A DNA stretch of 12,631 bases, taken from assembly GCA_900543365.1 (NCBI GenBank), contig UQRG01000033.1, forward strand, positions 1 to 12,631. Direction: 5' to 3'. Positions 6,606 through 12,631 of this stretch are shown piece by piece. The stretch's first letter is position 1. Each line of letters opens with the position of its first letter. This DNA is from an uncultured Eubacterium sp. Lineage in GTDB: Bacteria; Bacillota; Clostridia; Lachnospirales; CAG-274. The notes under the pieces are model-generated. The model did not search any database and was not told the DNA's origin. It saw nothing but the letters and a program-made list of their open reading frames with translations. The position numbers and the translations under genes are program-made.

Positions 6606-8654
6606 ATGAAAAGAATTATAAGCTTTGTGCTTGCTCTTACAATGCTCTTTTCCACATTGGCTTTTTCTACATCAGCTTATGCAGTAGAGTATGTAACTGT
6701 GTATCTTAATGATAAACTTGTGGACTTTCCAACTACTGATGCAAGACCACAGATTATCAATAACAGAACTTATGTTCCTGTAAGAAGAACTTGCGAGGCA
6801 CTTGGTCTTACCCTTGACTGGAATTCTAAGACTGAAACTATGACATTGACTAGAGATGGTGTAGTTATTGCCCACACTATGCGTTCAAAGACTGTACTTG
6901 TTAATGGTGAGGCTAAGCTTTTTGATACGGCTTCTATTAATAAGAACAACAGAATTCTTATGCCTATAAGAATGATAGCTGAGTCTATTGGTGCAACTGT
7001 TACTTGGGACGACCCAACAAGAAGTGTACATATTACAACAAATGTATCAAACAATTCAGGTAATAACACAAACAACAATTCAACTAATGTTTCAAAAGCA
7101 ACAGTTTCCAGCTTAACAGCATCTAAGACAGCTGTTAATAAGAATGCTGAAATTACAATTACTGCTGTTTGTAGCAAAGATACTACTTCTGTTAAGTTTT
7201 TAAAGTCAAGTGACAAGAGTGAAATTGGTTCAACTTCAAAGTACACAGAAAATAGTGATGGTACAAGAACATTTACTACTGAGTACAAATGTGAAAACAA
7301 CACAAATGCTGACGCAGTAGTTACTATTGATGCTATTGCTGGTATAGGTTCTGACTACAATGAATCCTTAGATGCAGTTAAGAGTGTAAGTATAATTGTT
7401 TCTAATGAAGAAAGTAGCGAAGATACTGATAAAGATAGTGATTCAGATAGTGACACAGATTATAAGTCTGACAATATGATTAGTTGTAAACTTACATCAA
7501 GCAAAATCAAAACTGACGATTATGCAAGATTTAAGGTAAAGACTAATTCTAAGGTTAAGAAAGTTAAACTTACAACAAATGCTAATAGTTCATCAAGTGT
7601 TATATCTGATTATGATGAAGATGATGACGGCAACAGAACATTTAACGGTAAGGTACAGATGACAAAAGAAGGTGACTGGAAAGTCTATGTTACCCTTTAT
7701 GTGTCTGGTGATTACGAAAGTGTATATGAATCTTATAATGTAAATGTTGATGATGATTATAGCGAAAATACTGGTTCTGATGACCTAGAAATTCTTGATA
7801 TGTGGACAGACAATGAGTATGGTTATAAGGGTTATGATACAACATTGTATGTTAAAACAAGTACAGATGTTGACTACCTTGAGCTTTTAACTGAAGACCA
7901 AGATGTTGGTGAGGGTGTAACAACTCATTCAACTGCTGACAAGTATAAAAACTACTATTATTGGGAATTTTCATTTACTGTTAAGCATACAGGTGATATG
8001 AAGTTTAAACTTCTTGCATTTGATGATGAAGGAGAATATGTATCAGATACATTTACTCTTGAAGGTCGTTCTGTAAGTAAGTCTGAGCCGGCTGTTCTTA
8101 GTATGGAGCAGAAGACAAACTCAATTATTGAGGGTGAAGAGGCTAAGTTTAATGTAACTATGACTGGTTGTGTAAACAGACTTAGAATCACAAGAGGTAC
8201 TTCAAGTTCAGTATTTGATGAAAAGTATGATAGTTCATCAAGTACAGACAAAACTGTAACTGTAACATTTGAAGTAACAGATGTTAATGCTGACTATTAT
8301 ATAACAGCATATAATGACGATGATTACGATAGAATGAAGTTTAAGATTACAGGAGATGCTTCTGAGGAAATTAAAATTGAAGATGTAGATATTGAAAATG
8401 AAACTGTTGATGAAGATGAAGATGTTGAATTAACAGTTACTACTTCTAATAGTGCCTACAGAGTTTGGATTGAAGACAGTAGAGGTAAGCAAGTATCTAA
8501 GGTTTACAAGAATCCTGATGATGAAAATGGTTCTAAGCTTACTTGGGATATGTCATTTACTCCATTAGATGATGGTAGACAGACATTTACTATTGTAGCT
8601 CAAGACGAAAATAAGGCAGAGGATACTTGGGACTTTAAAATTACAGTAAAATAA
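6606..8654 (+). CDS. Exported protein with copper amine oxidase N-terminal domain and five Ig-like repeats
   Basis: The 682-residue product starts with a signal peptide (MKRIISF, then a hydrophobic run, likely cleaved after AYA at 24-26). Residues about 28-146 form a copper amine oxidase N-terminal-like domain (PF07833 type), seen as two half-copies: NNRTYVPVRR...EALGLTLDW (52-72) and NNRILMPIRMIAESIGATVTW (113-134). This domain is common in clostridial surface proteins and is not itself an oxidase. An Asn/Ser/Thr linker (147-164) and five divergent modules of about 90 residues follow, at about 165-266, 291-381, 394-488, 496-583 and 587-682, with an Asp/Ser-rich linker (267-289) after the first. 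Each module is beta-rich and Ig-like. I see no LPXTG, SLH, choline-binding or membrane anchor, so attachment is unexplained. It is a single-gene unit. Ligand or enzymatic role is unknown; a cell-wall or scaffold role is inferred. Confidence 0.87.
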   Translation: MKRIISFVLALTMLFSTLAFSTSAYAVEYVTVYLNDKLVDFPTTDARPQIINNRTYVPVRRTCEALGLTLDWNSKTETMTLTRDGVVIAHTMRSKTVLVNGEAKLFDTASINKNNRILMPIRMIAESIGATVTWDDPTRSVHITTNVSNNSGNNTNNNSTNVSKATVSSLTASKTAVNKNAEITITAVCSKDTTSVKFLKSSDKSEIGSTSKYTENSDGTRTFTTEYKCENNTNADAVVTIDAIAGIGSDYNESLDAVKSVSIIVSNEESSEDTDKDSDSDSDTDYKSDNMISCKLTSSKIKTDDYARFKVKTNSKVKKVKLTTNANSSSSVISDYDEDDDGNRTFNGKVQMTKEGDWKVYVTLYVSGDYESVYESYNVNVDDDYSENTGSDDLEILDMWTDNEYGYKGYDTTLYVKTSTDVDYLELLTEDQDVGEGVTTHSTADKYKNYYYWEFSFTVKHTGDMKFKLLAFDDEGEYVSDTFTLEGRSVSKSEPAVLSMEQKTNSIIEGEEAKFNVTMTGCVNRLRITRGTSSSVFDEKYDSSSSTDKTVTVTFEVTDVNADYYITAYNDDDYDRMKFKITGDASEEIKIEDVDIENETVDEDEDVELTVTTSNSAYRVWIEDSRGKQVSKVYKNPDDENGSKLTWDMSFTPLDDGRQTFTIVAQDENKAEDTWDFKITVK

Positions 8655-8708
8655 TGTAATTAAAAAAGTGAACTGATATGTGTTGGATAAAATATAACAA
8701 AATTGGAG

Positions 8709-8728
8709 TTATCTAAACTTTTAGATAA
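8709..8728. repeat. Small AT-rich hairpin before the terminator
   Basis: TTATCTAAA (8709-8717) and TTTAGATAA (8720-8728) are perfect 9-base arms, so the helix would close with a tight loop. It sits just upstream of the stronger hairpin at 8735-8765 and may help termination or protect the mRNA 3' end. Confidence 0.65.
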
Positions 8729-8734
8729 ACGGAT

Positions 8735-8765
8735 AAATAGAGATGGCATTTAGCCATCTCTATTT
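8735..8765. terminator. Bidirectional terminator between the surface-protein and PHP genes
   Basis: Arms 8735-8747 and 8753-8765 form a perfect 13-bp stem with GC pairs next to the 5-base loop (ATTTA), ending in a T-rich arm. The gene pair is convergent, and the symmetric stem could serve both transcripts. Confidence 0.85.
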
Positions 8766-8831
8766 TATTGTGTAAAAACATATTTAATAATAGAAGTGTT
8801 TATAAAACTTAATGTTATTTATTATATTTAA

Positions 8832-9632
8832 TTATATTGCAACAAATTCAGGCTTTTGTTTTCTAAATACTGAAACATATTTAAAACCAGCCTCTTTTAT
8901 AAGACTGTAGGCATAGTCAATATGGTCAGCAGTATCTTTTGGCTTATGGCTGTCAGAACCGGCAGTTATTATTTCTCCACCAAGTTCTTTGTATCTTTTT
9001 AATATATTAAGAGAAGGGTAAGTTCCATTTATTCCATATCTAAAACCTGATGTGTTTACTTCAATTCCTTTGCCATTTTCAATAAGTGACTTAAGGCAAG
9101 CATCAATTAAGTCAGAATAGTCTGCATATTTAAGGCTGTTATTATCATACATACCATAACGACTAATAAAATCAATATGACCGTAAACATTAAATCTAGA
9201 ACAATTTGCAATGTTTTTAAGTATTTCCTCAAAATATGTTGAGTATGCCTCTTTTTTTGTTTTGTTTTGAAAATACTCTTTTTGGTCAAAATACAAATCA
9301 AGAGTAGTAGTTGCGTGAGAAGAACCAATTATAAAGTCAAAATCAAATTTATTAGCAAATTCATTAATTGTGTCAGACCACTTGTTTTCAAGACCAATTT
9401 CAACACCTAATATTATTTTAATTTTGTCATTATATTTTTCTTTTAAGTTGTTAAAATAAGGTATATAGTCAGTATAATCTGGCACAGGATAATACTTGGT
9501 ATCAAAATCAGCGTGGTCAGTAATAGCAATTTCTTTCATACCTTTATTAATGGCAGATTTAATTTGTTCTTCCATAGGTGCTTCACTGTCTATTGAAAAA
9601 TTTGTGTGTATGTGATAATCAGCTAAAAACAT
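8832..9632 (-). CDS. PHP-domain phosphoesterase, histidinol-phosphatase (HisJ/HisK) family
   Basis: This 266-residue protein contains the metal-binding motifs of the PHP family in order: HIH at 7-9, ITDH with His40, GVEIG with Glu78, SSHAT with His106, YGHID with His152, and GSDSH with Asp227 and His229. These residues hold a multi-metal centre in known PHP phosphatases. The size, the opening DYHIHTNFSIDSEAPMEEQI, and ITDHADF match histidinol-phosphate phosphatases, which make histidinol in histidine synthesis. No other his gene is present, so another phosphate ester is equally possible and the substrate is only inferred. A GGAGGAA site lies about five bases before the ATG. The gene is a single unit, divergent from the Na/Pi transporter. 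Confidence 0.9.
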   Translation of the reverse strand: MFLADYHIHTNFSIDSEAPMEEQIKSAINKGMKEIAITDHADFDTKYYPVPDYTDYIPYFNNLKEKYNDKIKIILGVEIGLENKWSDTINEFANKFDFDFIIGSSHATTTLDLYFDQKEYFQNKTKKEAYSTYFEEILKNIANCSRFNVYGHIDFISRYGMYDNNSLKYADYSDLIDACLKSLIENGKGIEVNTSGFRYGINGTYPSLNILKRYKELGGEIITAGSDSHKPKDTADHIDYAYSLIKEAGFKYVSVFRKQKPEFVAI

Positions 9633-9677
9633 ATTTATTCCTCCAATTTAATATAATCAGCAATTAATCTTGAATAG

Positions 9678-9706
9678 ATAGTACCACCATAACAATAATA
9701 TGTCAA
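9678..9706 (-). promoter_or_regulatory. Promoter for the PHP phosphoesterase
   Basis: On the minus strand a perfect TTGACA (complement of 9701-9706) is followed by 17 bases and TACTAT (complement of 9678-9683). The transcript would start about 40 bases before the ATG. Confidence 0.75.
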
Positions 9707-9740
9707 TTATCAAAATGTAAAATTTAGTTATAAAATGTTT

Positions 9741-9783
9741 AAGTAATATAAAATATAGTTAAAATTTTTGTAATATATTACTT
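9741..9783. repeat. Inverted repeat upstream of the Na/Pi transporter
   Basis: AAGTAATATA (9741-9750) and TATATTACTT (9774-9783) are perfect 10-base arms 23 bases apart, in an AT-rich region. The right arm overlaps the candidate -35 box by two bases. It may be a regulator site or chance. Confidence 0.55.
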
Positions 9784-9810
9784 GATTTTGTCGATAGCAT
9801 TTGTTAATAT
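9782..9810 (+). promoter_or_regulatory. Candidate promoter for the Na/Pi transporter
   Basis: TTGATT (9782-9787), a 17-base spacer and TAATAT (9805-9810) match the sigma-A consensus in four of six positions each. The surroundings are so AT-rich that other placements are possible. Confidence 0.4.
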
Positions 9811-9852
9811 ATAAGTGTAAAATATTTTGGGCGATTAGGAGGAAAAATAACA

Positions 9853-11496
9853 ATGGATTATTTATCGCTAATTACAGGTCTGTGCGGTGGCTTAGGTCTA
9901 TTCTTGTATGGTATGCACATTATGGCGGCAGGTTTACAAAAGGCTGCTGGTGGCAAACTTAAAAAGGTACTTGAGATACTTACTAAAAATAGGCTTATAG
10001 GTATTATTGTTGGTGCTTTAGTTACTGCTGTTATTCAAAGTAGTTCTGCTACTACAGTTATGGTCGTAGGTTTTGTTAATGCAGGACTTATGAATCTTAC
10101 ACAGGCTGTTGGTATCATTATGGGTGCTAATATTGGTACAACAATGACAAGTTGGCTTGTATCTTCTGCTGATTTCTTAAATACAGATACTCTCGCACCT
10201 ATTGCTGTATTTATTGGTGCGGCAATGGTTCTTTTTGGTAAGAAAACAAAGACTCAACAAATTGGTGAAATTATCATTGGTTTTGGTGTTCTCTTTATTG
10301 GTATCTCTATGATGACAGCAGGTGTTTCACCTTTAAGTGAACTTGATAGCTTTAAGAATGCTTTCAAGGAATTTGGTAAAAATCCATTCCTCGGCGTGTT
10401 AGTTGGTGCAGGTGTTACAGCTATAATTCAAAGCAGTTCTGCTTCAGTAGGTATTCTTATTGCTCTTGCAGCCAATGGACTTGTTACATTTGACGCAGCA
10501 GTTTATATTATTATGGGTCAGAACATTGGTACTTGTGCTACAGCTCTTTTATCAAGTGTTGGTGCATCTAAAAATGCTAAGGGTGCTGCTTATATTCACT
10601 TACTTTTTAATGTAATTGGTAGTGTTATATTTAGTATTGTAGCAATTATATTCTTTAAGGTTAAGCCAGTTGTAGGTGTAGCTTTAATTACTCCATATTG
10701 GATAAGTATTGTTCATAGTGGTTTTAATATTGCTAATACAGTATTTATGTTTCCATTTGCAAAGGTACTTGTTAAACTTGCTGAAATTATGTGTAGAACA
10801 TCTAAGAACAAGGTTGATGAAGATAGTGAAATACTTCACCTTGATGACAGAATTCTTAATACACCAAGTATTGCTATAGCAAGCTGTATTAAAGAAATTG
10901 TACATTTAGGTAATATGTCAAGTAAAAATCTTAATCTTGCTTGTGAGGCTGTATTATCTAAGAAACAAGAGTCTATTGAAAAAATATATGAAAGAGAAGA
11001 AAAGATTGACAATTTAACAAAGGCTATTACTCAATACCTTGTTAAGCTTTGTAATTCAGATATTACTGCTGAGGAAAATAATTATATTACCAGTCTTTTC
11101 CATACGGTTCACGATATTGAAAGAATTGGTGACCATTGTGAAAATTTGGCAGAATTTACTGAAACTCTTATAACTGATAACATTGATTTTTCTGAAACTG
11201 CTAGAGTTGAGCTTGAAGATATGTTTGACGAAACTAAGAAGTGTGTTCAAAATGCCGTTATTGCTTTGCGTGATAATAGTATTGAATATGCTGAAAAGGT
11301 AATTAAAGAAGAAGAAAGAGTCGATGTTTTTGAAAAAACTTTAAGACAGAAACATATTGAAAGACTTGCTGCTAATGAGTGTAGTCCTATGGTTGGTGTA
11401 ACTTTCCTTGATATTATTACAAATATAGAAAGAGTTGCTGACCTTGCACTTAATGTTGGTCAAGTTGTTATTAAGAATAATACAACAAAAGCATAA
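9853..11496 (+). CDS. Na/Pi cotransporter family protein with PhoU-like C-terminal domain
   Basis: This 547-residue membrane protein contains the two inverted repeat motifs of the Na+/phosphate (NptA/PiT-unrelated, SLC34-like) family: QSSSATTVMVVGFVNAG (62-78) and QSSSASVGILIALAANG (193-209), both followed by an xNIGTxxT segment (GANIGTTMTS 91-100; GQNIGTCATA 222-231). About eight hydrophobic segments run from 1 to 310. Residues about 340-540 form a PhoU-like helical domain with paired motifs HDIERIGDHCENL (420-432) and TNIERVADLALNV (523-535), whose acidic residues bind metal in PhoU. It probably brings in phosphate with sodium at the cell membrane. Transport of phosphate is inferred from the family. 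AGGAGGA lies nine bases before the ATG, and the gene is a single unit. Confidence 0.93.
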   Translation: MDYLSLITGLCGGLGLFLYGMHIMAAGLQKAAGGKLKKVLEILTKNRLIGIIVGALVTAVIQSSSATTVMVVGFVNAGLMNLTQAVGIIMGANIGTTMTSWLVSSADFLNTDTLAPIAVFIGAAMVLFGKKTKTQQIGEIIIGFGVLFIGISMMTAGVSPLSELDSFKNAFKEFGKNPFLGVLVGAGVTAIIQSSSASVGILIALAANGLVTFDAAVYIIMGQNIGTCATALLSSVGASKNAKGAAYIHLLFNVIGSVIFSIVAIIFFKVKPVVGVALITPYWISIVHSGFNIANTVFMFPFAKVLVKLAEIMCRTSKNKVDEDSEILHLDDRILNTPSIAIASCIKEIVHLGNMSSKNLNLACEAVLSKKQESIEKIYEREEKIDNLTKAITQYLVKLCNSDITAEENNYITSLFHTVHDIERIGDHCENLAEFTETLITDNIDFSETARVELEDMFDETKKCVQNAVIALRDNSIEYAEKVIKEEERVDVFEKTLRQKHIERLAANECSPMVGVTFLDIITNIERVADLALNVGQVVIKNNTTKA

Positions 11497-11575
11497 AGTA
11501 ATAGTCTGTAGTTAATCAAAGTTCAATTTAGGGATTAAAGTTTGAGATGCTTTTGTTTTTGAAAGGGACTATTTC

Positions 11576-11593
11576 ATAAAATTAAAATTTTAT
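11576..11593. repeat. Short AT-only palindrome
   Basis: ATAAAATT and AATTTTAT flank a two-base centre in the intergenic region after the Na/Pi transporter. In such AT-rich sequence this may well be chance; no function is proposed. Confidence 0.4.
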
Positions 11594-11622
11594 TAAAGTC
11601 TAGTTTTTGACAATTATAAATA

Positions 11623-11656
11623 AACAAAACGACCGGTTTTTTCCGGTCGTTTTGTT
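11623..11656. terminator. Bidirectional terminator between the Na/Pi transporter and the anti-sigma gene
   Basis: Arms 11623-11636 and 11643-11656 form a perfect 14-bp stem with a GC-rich top (CGACCGG) around a six-T loop. The T-rich right arm and its mirror suit termination from both sides. It stands out by its GC content from the AT-rich DNA around it. Confidence 0.9.
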
Positions 11657-11696
11657 GTTAATAATTTAATTTGCAATTTTTAATTATTTAAGTTTA

Positions 11697-12455
11697 TTAC
11701 TTTTGGTCTATTACTTCTTTAGCCATATTTACAAAATCATTTTTATCAATTTCAACACCCATATCTAACAAATTGTAAGTAATACCGTTTTCAACCCACA
11801 ATATATTTTGAGTTTTTTCTTCTGATATTTTATCACTACCATAACCTATTGTTAACTCGCCTTTACTTATTCTTTCTTTATCTTCACTAGTTTCAATGTA
11901 ATCAGGTGGAACAGCTTTATATATTGTACTGTAGTAGTAAAGAGTTAAGCCTTTGTAGTTTATACTTTCTCCTGACTTGTCATTTTCTCTTACAGCCTTT
12001 GTTGTATCTAAAGTAAGTATGCCTTTATCTGTTTTGTAGTAAAATCCTATATCATTGTAACTGTTTAGTACATTGTGAGCTTCGTCTATATCCTTTGATT
12101 TAGAAGGCTGTGCAGTATCAAATTCATAGCCACCTAATGTTTTTGGATACTTTGGTACATAGTCAACTTCCTTTTTTATTTCTTCAATAGTAGGGTAGTG
12201 ATTAATAGCATCTCTATTGTCTGATGAGCTTTGGATATAAGCTAAACCACCTGAGGCAATAACTCCTGTAGCAAGTATAATTGTCAAAACTGATGCTACT
12301 AATATAGTTCTTGGTGTAAATTTGTATTTTTTCATAGTATTCTCCTTTTCATACACTTGATTTTTAATAGAGTTAAGGAGGTTGTGAGATGTTTTAATAT
12401 TTTCTGATTTATTAAAAAGAGCTTTTTTAATTTCATTGTCAAAGTTATTAATCAT
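11697..12455 (-). CDS. Membrane-anchored anti-sigma factor (DUF4367-like extracytoplasmic domain)
   Basis: The 252-residue protein has a hydrophilic N-terminal part (1-49), one membrane helix (about 50-73, ILVASVLTIILATGVIASGG), and an outer domain (74-252). The outer part ends with ILWVENGITYNLLDMG and EIDKNDFVNMAKEVI, a pattern I recall from DUF4367 proteins, in which the last helix follows a W..dG..Y.L strand. It starts by a 4-base ATGA overlap with the upstream sigma factor gene, the usual layout for sigma/anti-sigma pairs, so the N-terminal part likely holds the sigma factor inside the cell until a signal reaches the outer domain. There is no cysteine, so no zinc-type anti-sigma motif. 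AAGGAGGAC lies about six bases before the ATG. The signal sensed is unknown. Confidence 0.8.
   Translation of the reverse strand: MINNFDNEIKKALFNKSENIKTSHNLLNSIKNQVYEKENTMKKYKFTPRTILVASVLTIILATGVIASGGLAYIQSSSDNRDAINHYPTIEEIKKEVDYVPKYPKTLGGYEFDTAQPSKSKDIDEAHNVLNSYNDIGFYYKTDKGILTLDTTKAVRENDKSGESINYKGLTLYYYSTIYKAVPPDYIETSEDKERISKGELTIGYGSDKISEEKTQNILWVENGITYNLLDMGVEIDKNDFVNMAKEVIDQK
12341..12349 (-). promoter_or_regulatory. Internal Shine-Dalgarno site before Met41 of the anti-sigma gene
   Basis: On the minus strand AAAAGGAGA lies five bases before an in-frame ATG (complement of 12333-12335). It would allow a 212-residue product that begins MKKYKFTPR and lacks the cytoplasmic domain. See the finding at this place; use in the cell is unproven. 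Confidence 0.5.
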
Positions 12456-12631
12456 ATAAAGTCCTCCTTGTTTATTACCTGTTTTAACTTTTTTTTGGCT
12501 GTATAAAGTCTGGATTTTACAGTACCTTCAAAACAGCCCATAGTTTTAGCTATTTCTTTTATTGACATTTCATTAAAGTAAAATAATATTATTGTAGTTT
12601 TTAATTTAATATTGAGTTTATTTATTTCCTC
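12452..12631 (-). CDS. ECF-type RNA polymerase sigma factor, C-terminal part (5' end outside window)
   Basis: The minus-strand frame is open from the window edge to a TGA at 12452-12454 and gives 59 residues. They begin EEINKLNIKLKTTIILFYFNE and continue with the helix-turn-helix of sigma-70 region 4, MSIKEIAKTMGC (about 22-33) and EGTVKSRLYTAKKKLKQ (about 35-51). In this family region 4 recognises the -35 box. The stop overlaps the ATG of the next gene as ATGA, so it forms an operon with the anti-sigma factor. Region 2 and the promoter lie outside the window, so group, autoregulation and target genes cannot be judged. The frame is unmistakable despite being shorter than 200 bases. Confidence 0.9.
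   Translation of the reverse strand, partial: EEINKLNIKLKTTIILFYFNEMSIKEIAKTMGCFEGTVKSRLYTAKKKLKQVINKEDFI

Noticed and set aside
6770..7303. A 177-codon open frame on the minus strand inside the surface-protein gene
   Set aside because: It is the mirror of a Thr/Ser/Asn-rich coding sequence, which yields a hydrophobic low-complexity product; the plus-strand gene has a signal peptide, recognisable domains, promoter and ribosome-binding site.
7404..7475. Short direct repeats (GATAGTGA units) in the surface-protein gene
   Set aside because: They simply encode the Asp/Ser linker between the first two modules; too few and too irregular to call a tandem repeat or CRISPR-like element.
9633..9852. 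Possible small RNA or riboswitch in the widest intergenic gap
   Set aside because: The region is almost all A and T, has no stable GC-containing helix and no riboswitch landmarks; promoters for the two flanking genes account for it.
11497..11622. Possible small gene or RNA after the Na/Pi transporter
   Set aside because: No open frame with a ribosome-binding site and no strong helix other than the terminator at 11623-11656 and an AT-only palindrome.
1..12631. Defence system, prophage, integrative element or CRISPR array
   Set aside because: Every gene has an ordinary housekeeping, envelope or regulatory family assignment, composition is uniform, and no integrase, transposase, att-like repeats or spacer-repeat pattern was seen.

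Overview
The window is a low-GC, AT-rich stretch (codons mostly end in A or T) that reads as a Firmicutes chromosome, most likely a spore-forming or formerly spore-forming member of the Clostridia. The evidence is a clear SigH (Spo0H) with Rae1/YacP directly upstream, a DUF951 protein behind an MscS channel, a copper-amine-oxidase-N-domain surface protein of the clostridial type, and strong AGGAGG ribosome-binding sites. I cannot name a genus. No tRNA, rRNA, CRISPR array, transposase or phage gene was seen. Coding density is ordinary and no intergenic gap exceeds about 220 bases.

Region 1 (1-3392, + strand) is the end of an envelope polysaccharide cluster. It holds the 3' end of an initiating sugar-phosphate transferase and an overlapping NAD-dependent sugar epimerase/reductase, followed with 4-base overlap or 3-base spacing by two conserved genes of poorly known function: a YaiI/YqxD-type DUF188 protein and a YgiQ radical SAM protein. 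A bidirectional terminator closes it. Region 2 (3445-4591, - strand) is a compact rae1-sigH pair, coding for a ribosome-associated mRNA endonuclease and the post-exponential/sporulation sigma factor. Its promoter faces away from the next unit. Region 3 (4755-6509, + strand) has an MscS channel, a DUF951 small zinc-binding-like protein and pyrE behind its own promoter. Region 4 (6606-8654, + strand) is a single exported protein with a CuAO-N domain and five divergent Ig-like repeats. Region 5 is a divergent pair: a PHP-family histidinol-phosphatase-like enzyme (8832-9632, -) and a Na/Pi cotransporter with a PhoU-like tail (9853-11496, +). Region 6 (11697-12631, - strand) is an ECF-type sigma factor (3' end only) overlapping a one-TM anti-sigma factor.

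All three convergent junctions (3395-3436, 8735-8765, 11623-11656) carry a hairpin that could stop transcription from both sides, and the divergent junctions (4592-4754, 9633-9852) carry recognisable sigma-A-type promoters. I did not find a convincing undescribed multi-gene system. The most interesting points are the five-repeat surface protein with no visible anchor, a well-formed internal translation start in the anti-sigma gene that would yield a form without the cytoplasmic domain, and two AT-rich inverted repeats overlapping the pyrE and Na/Pi-transporter promoters.
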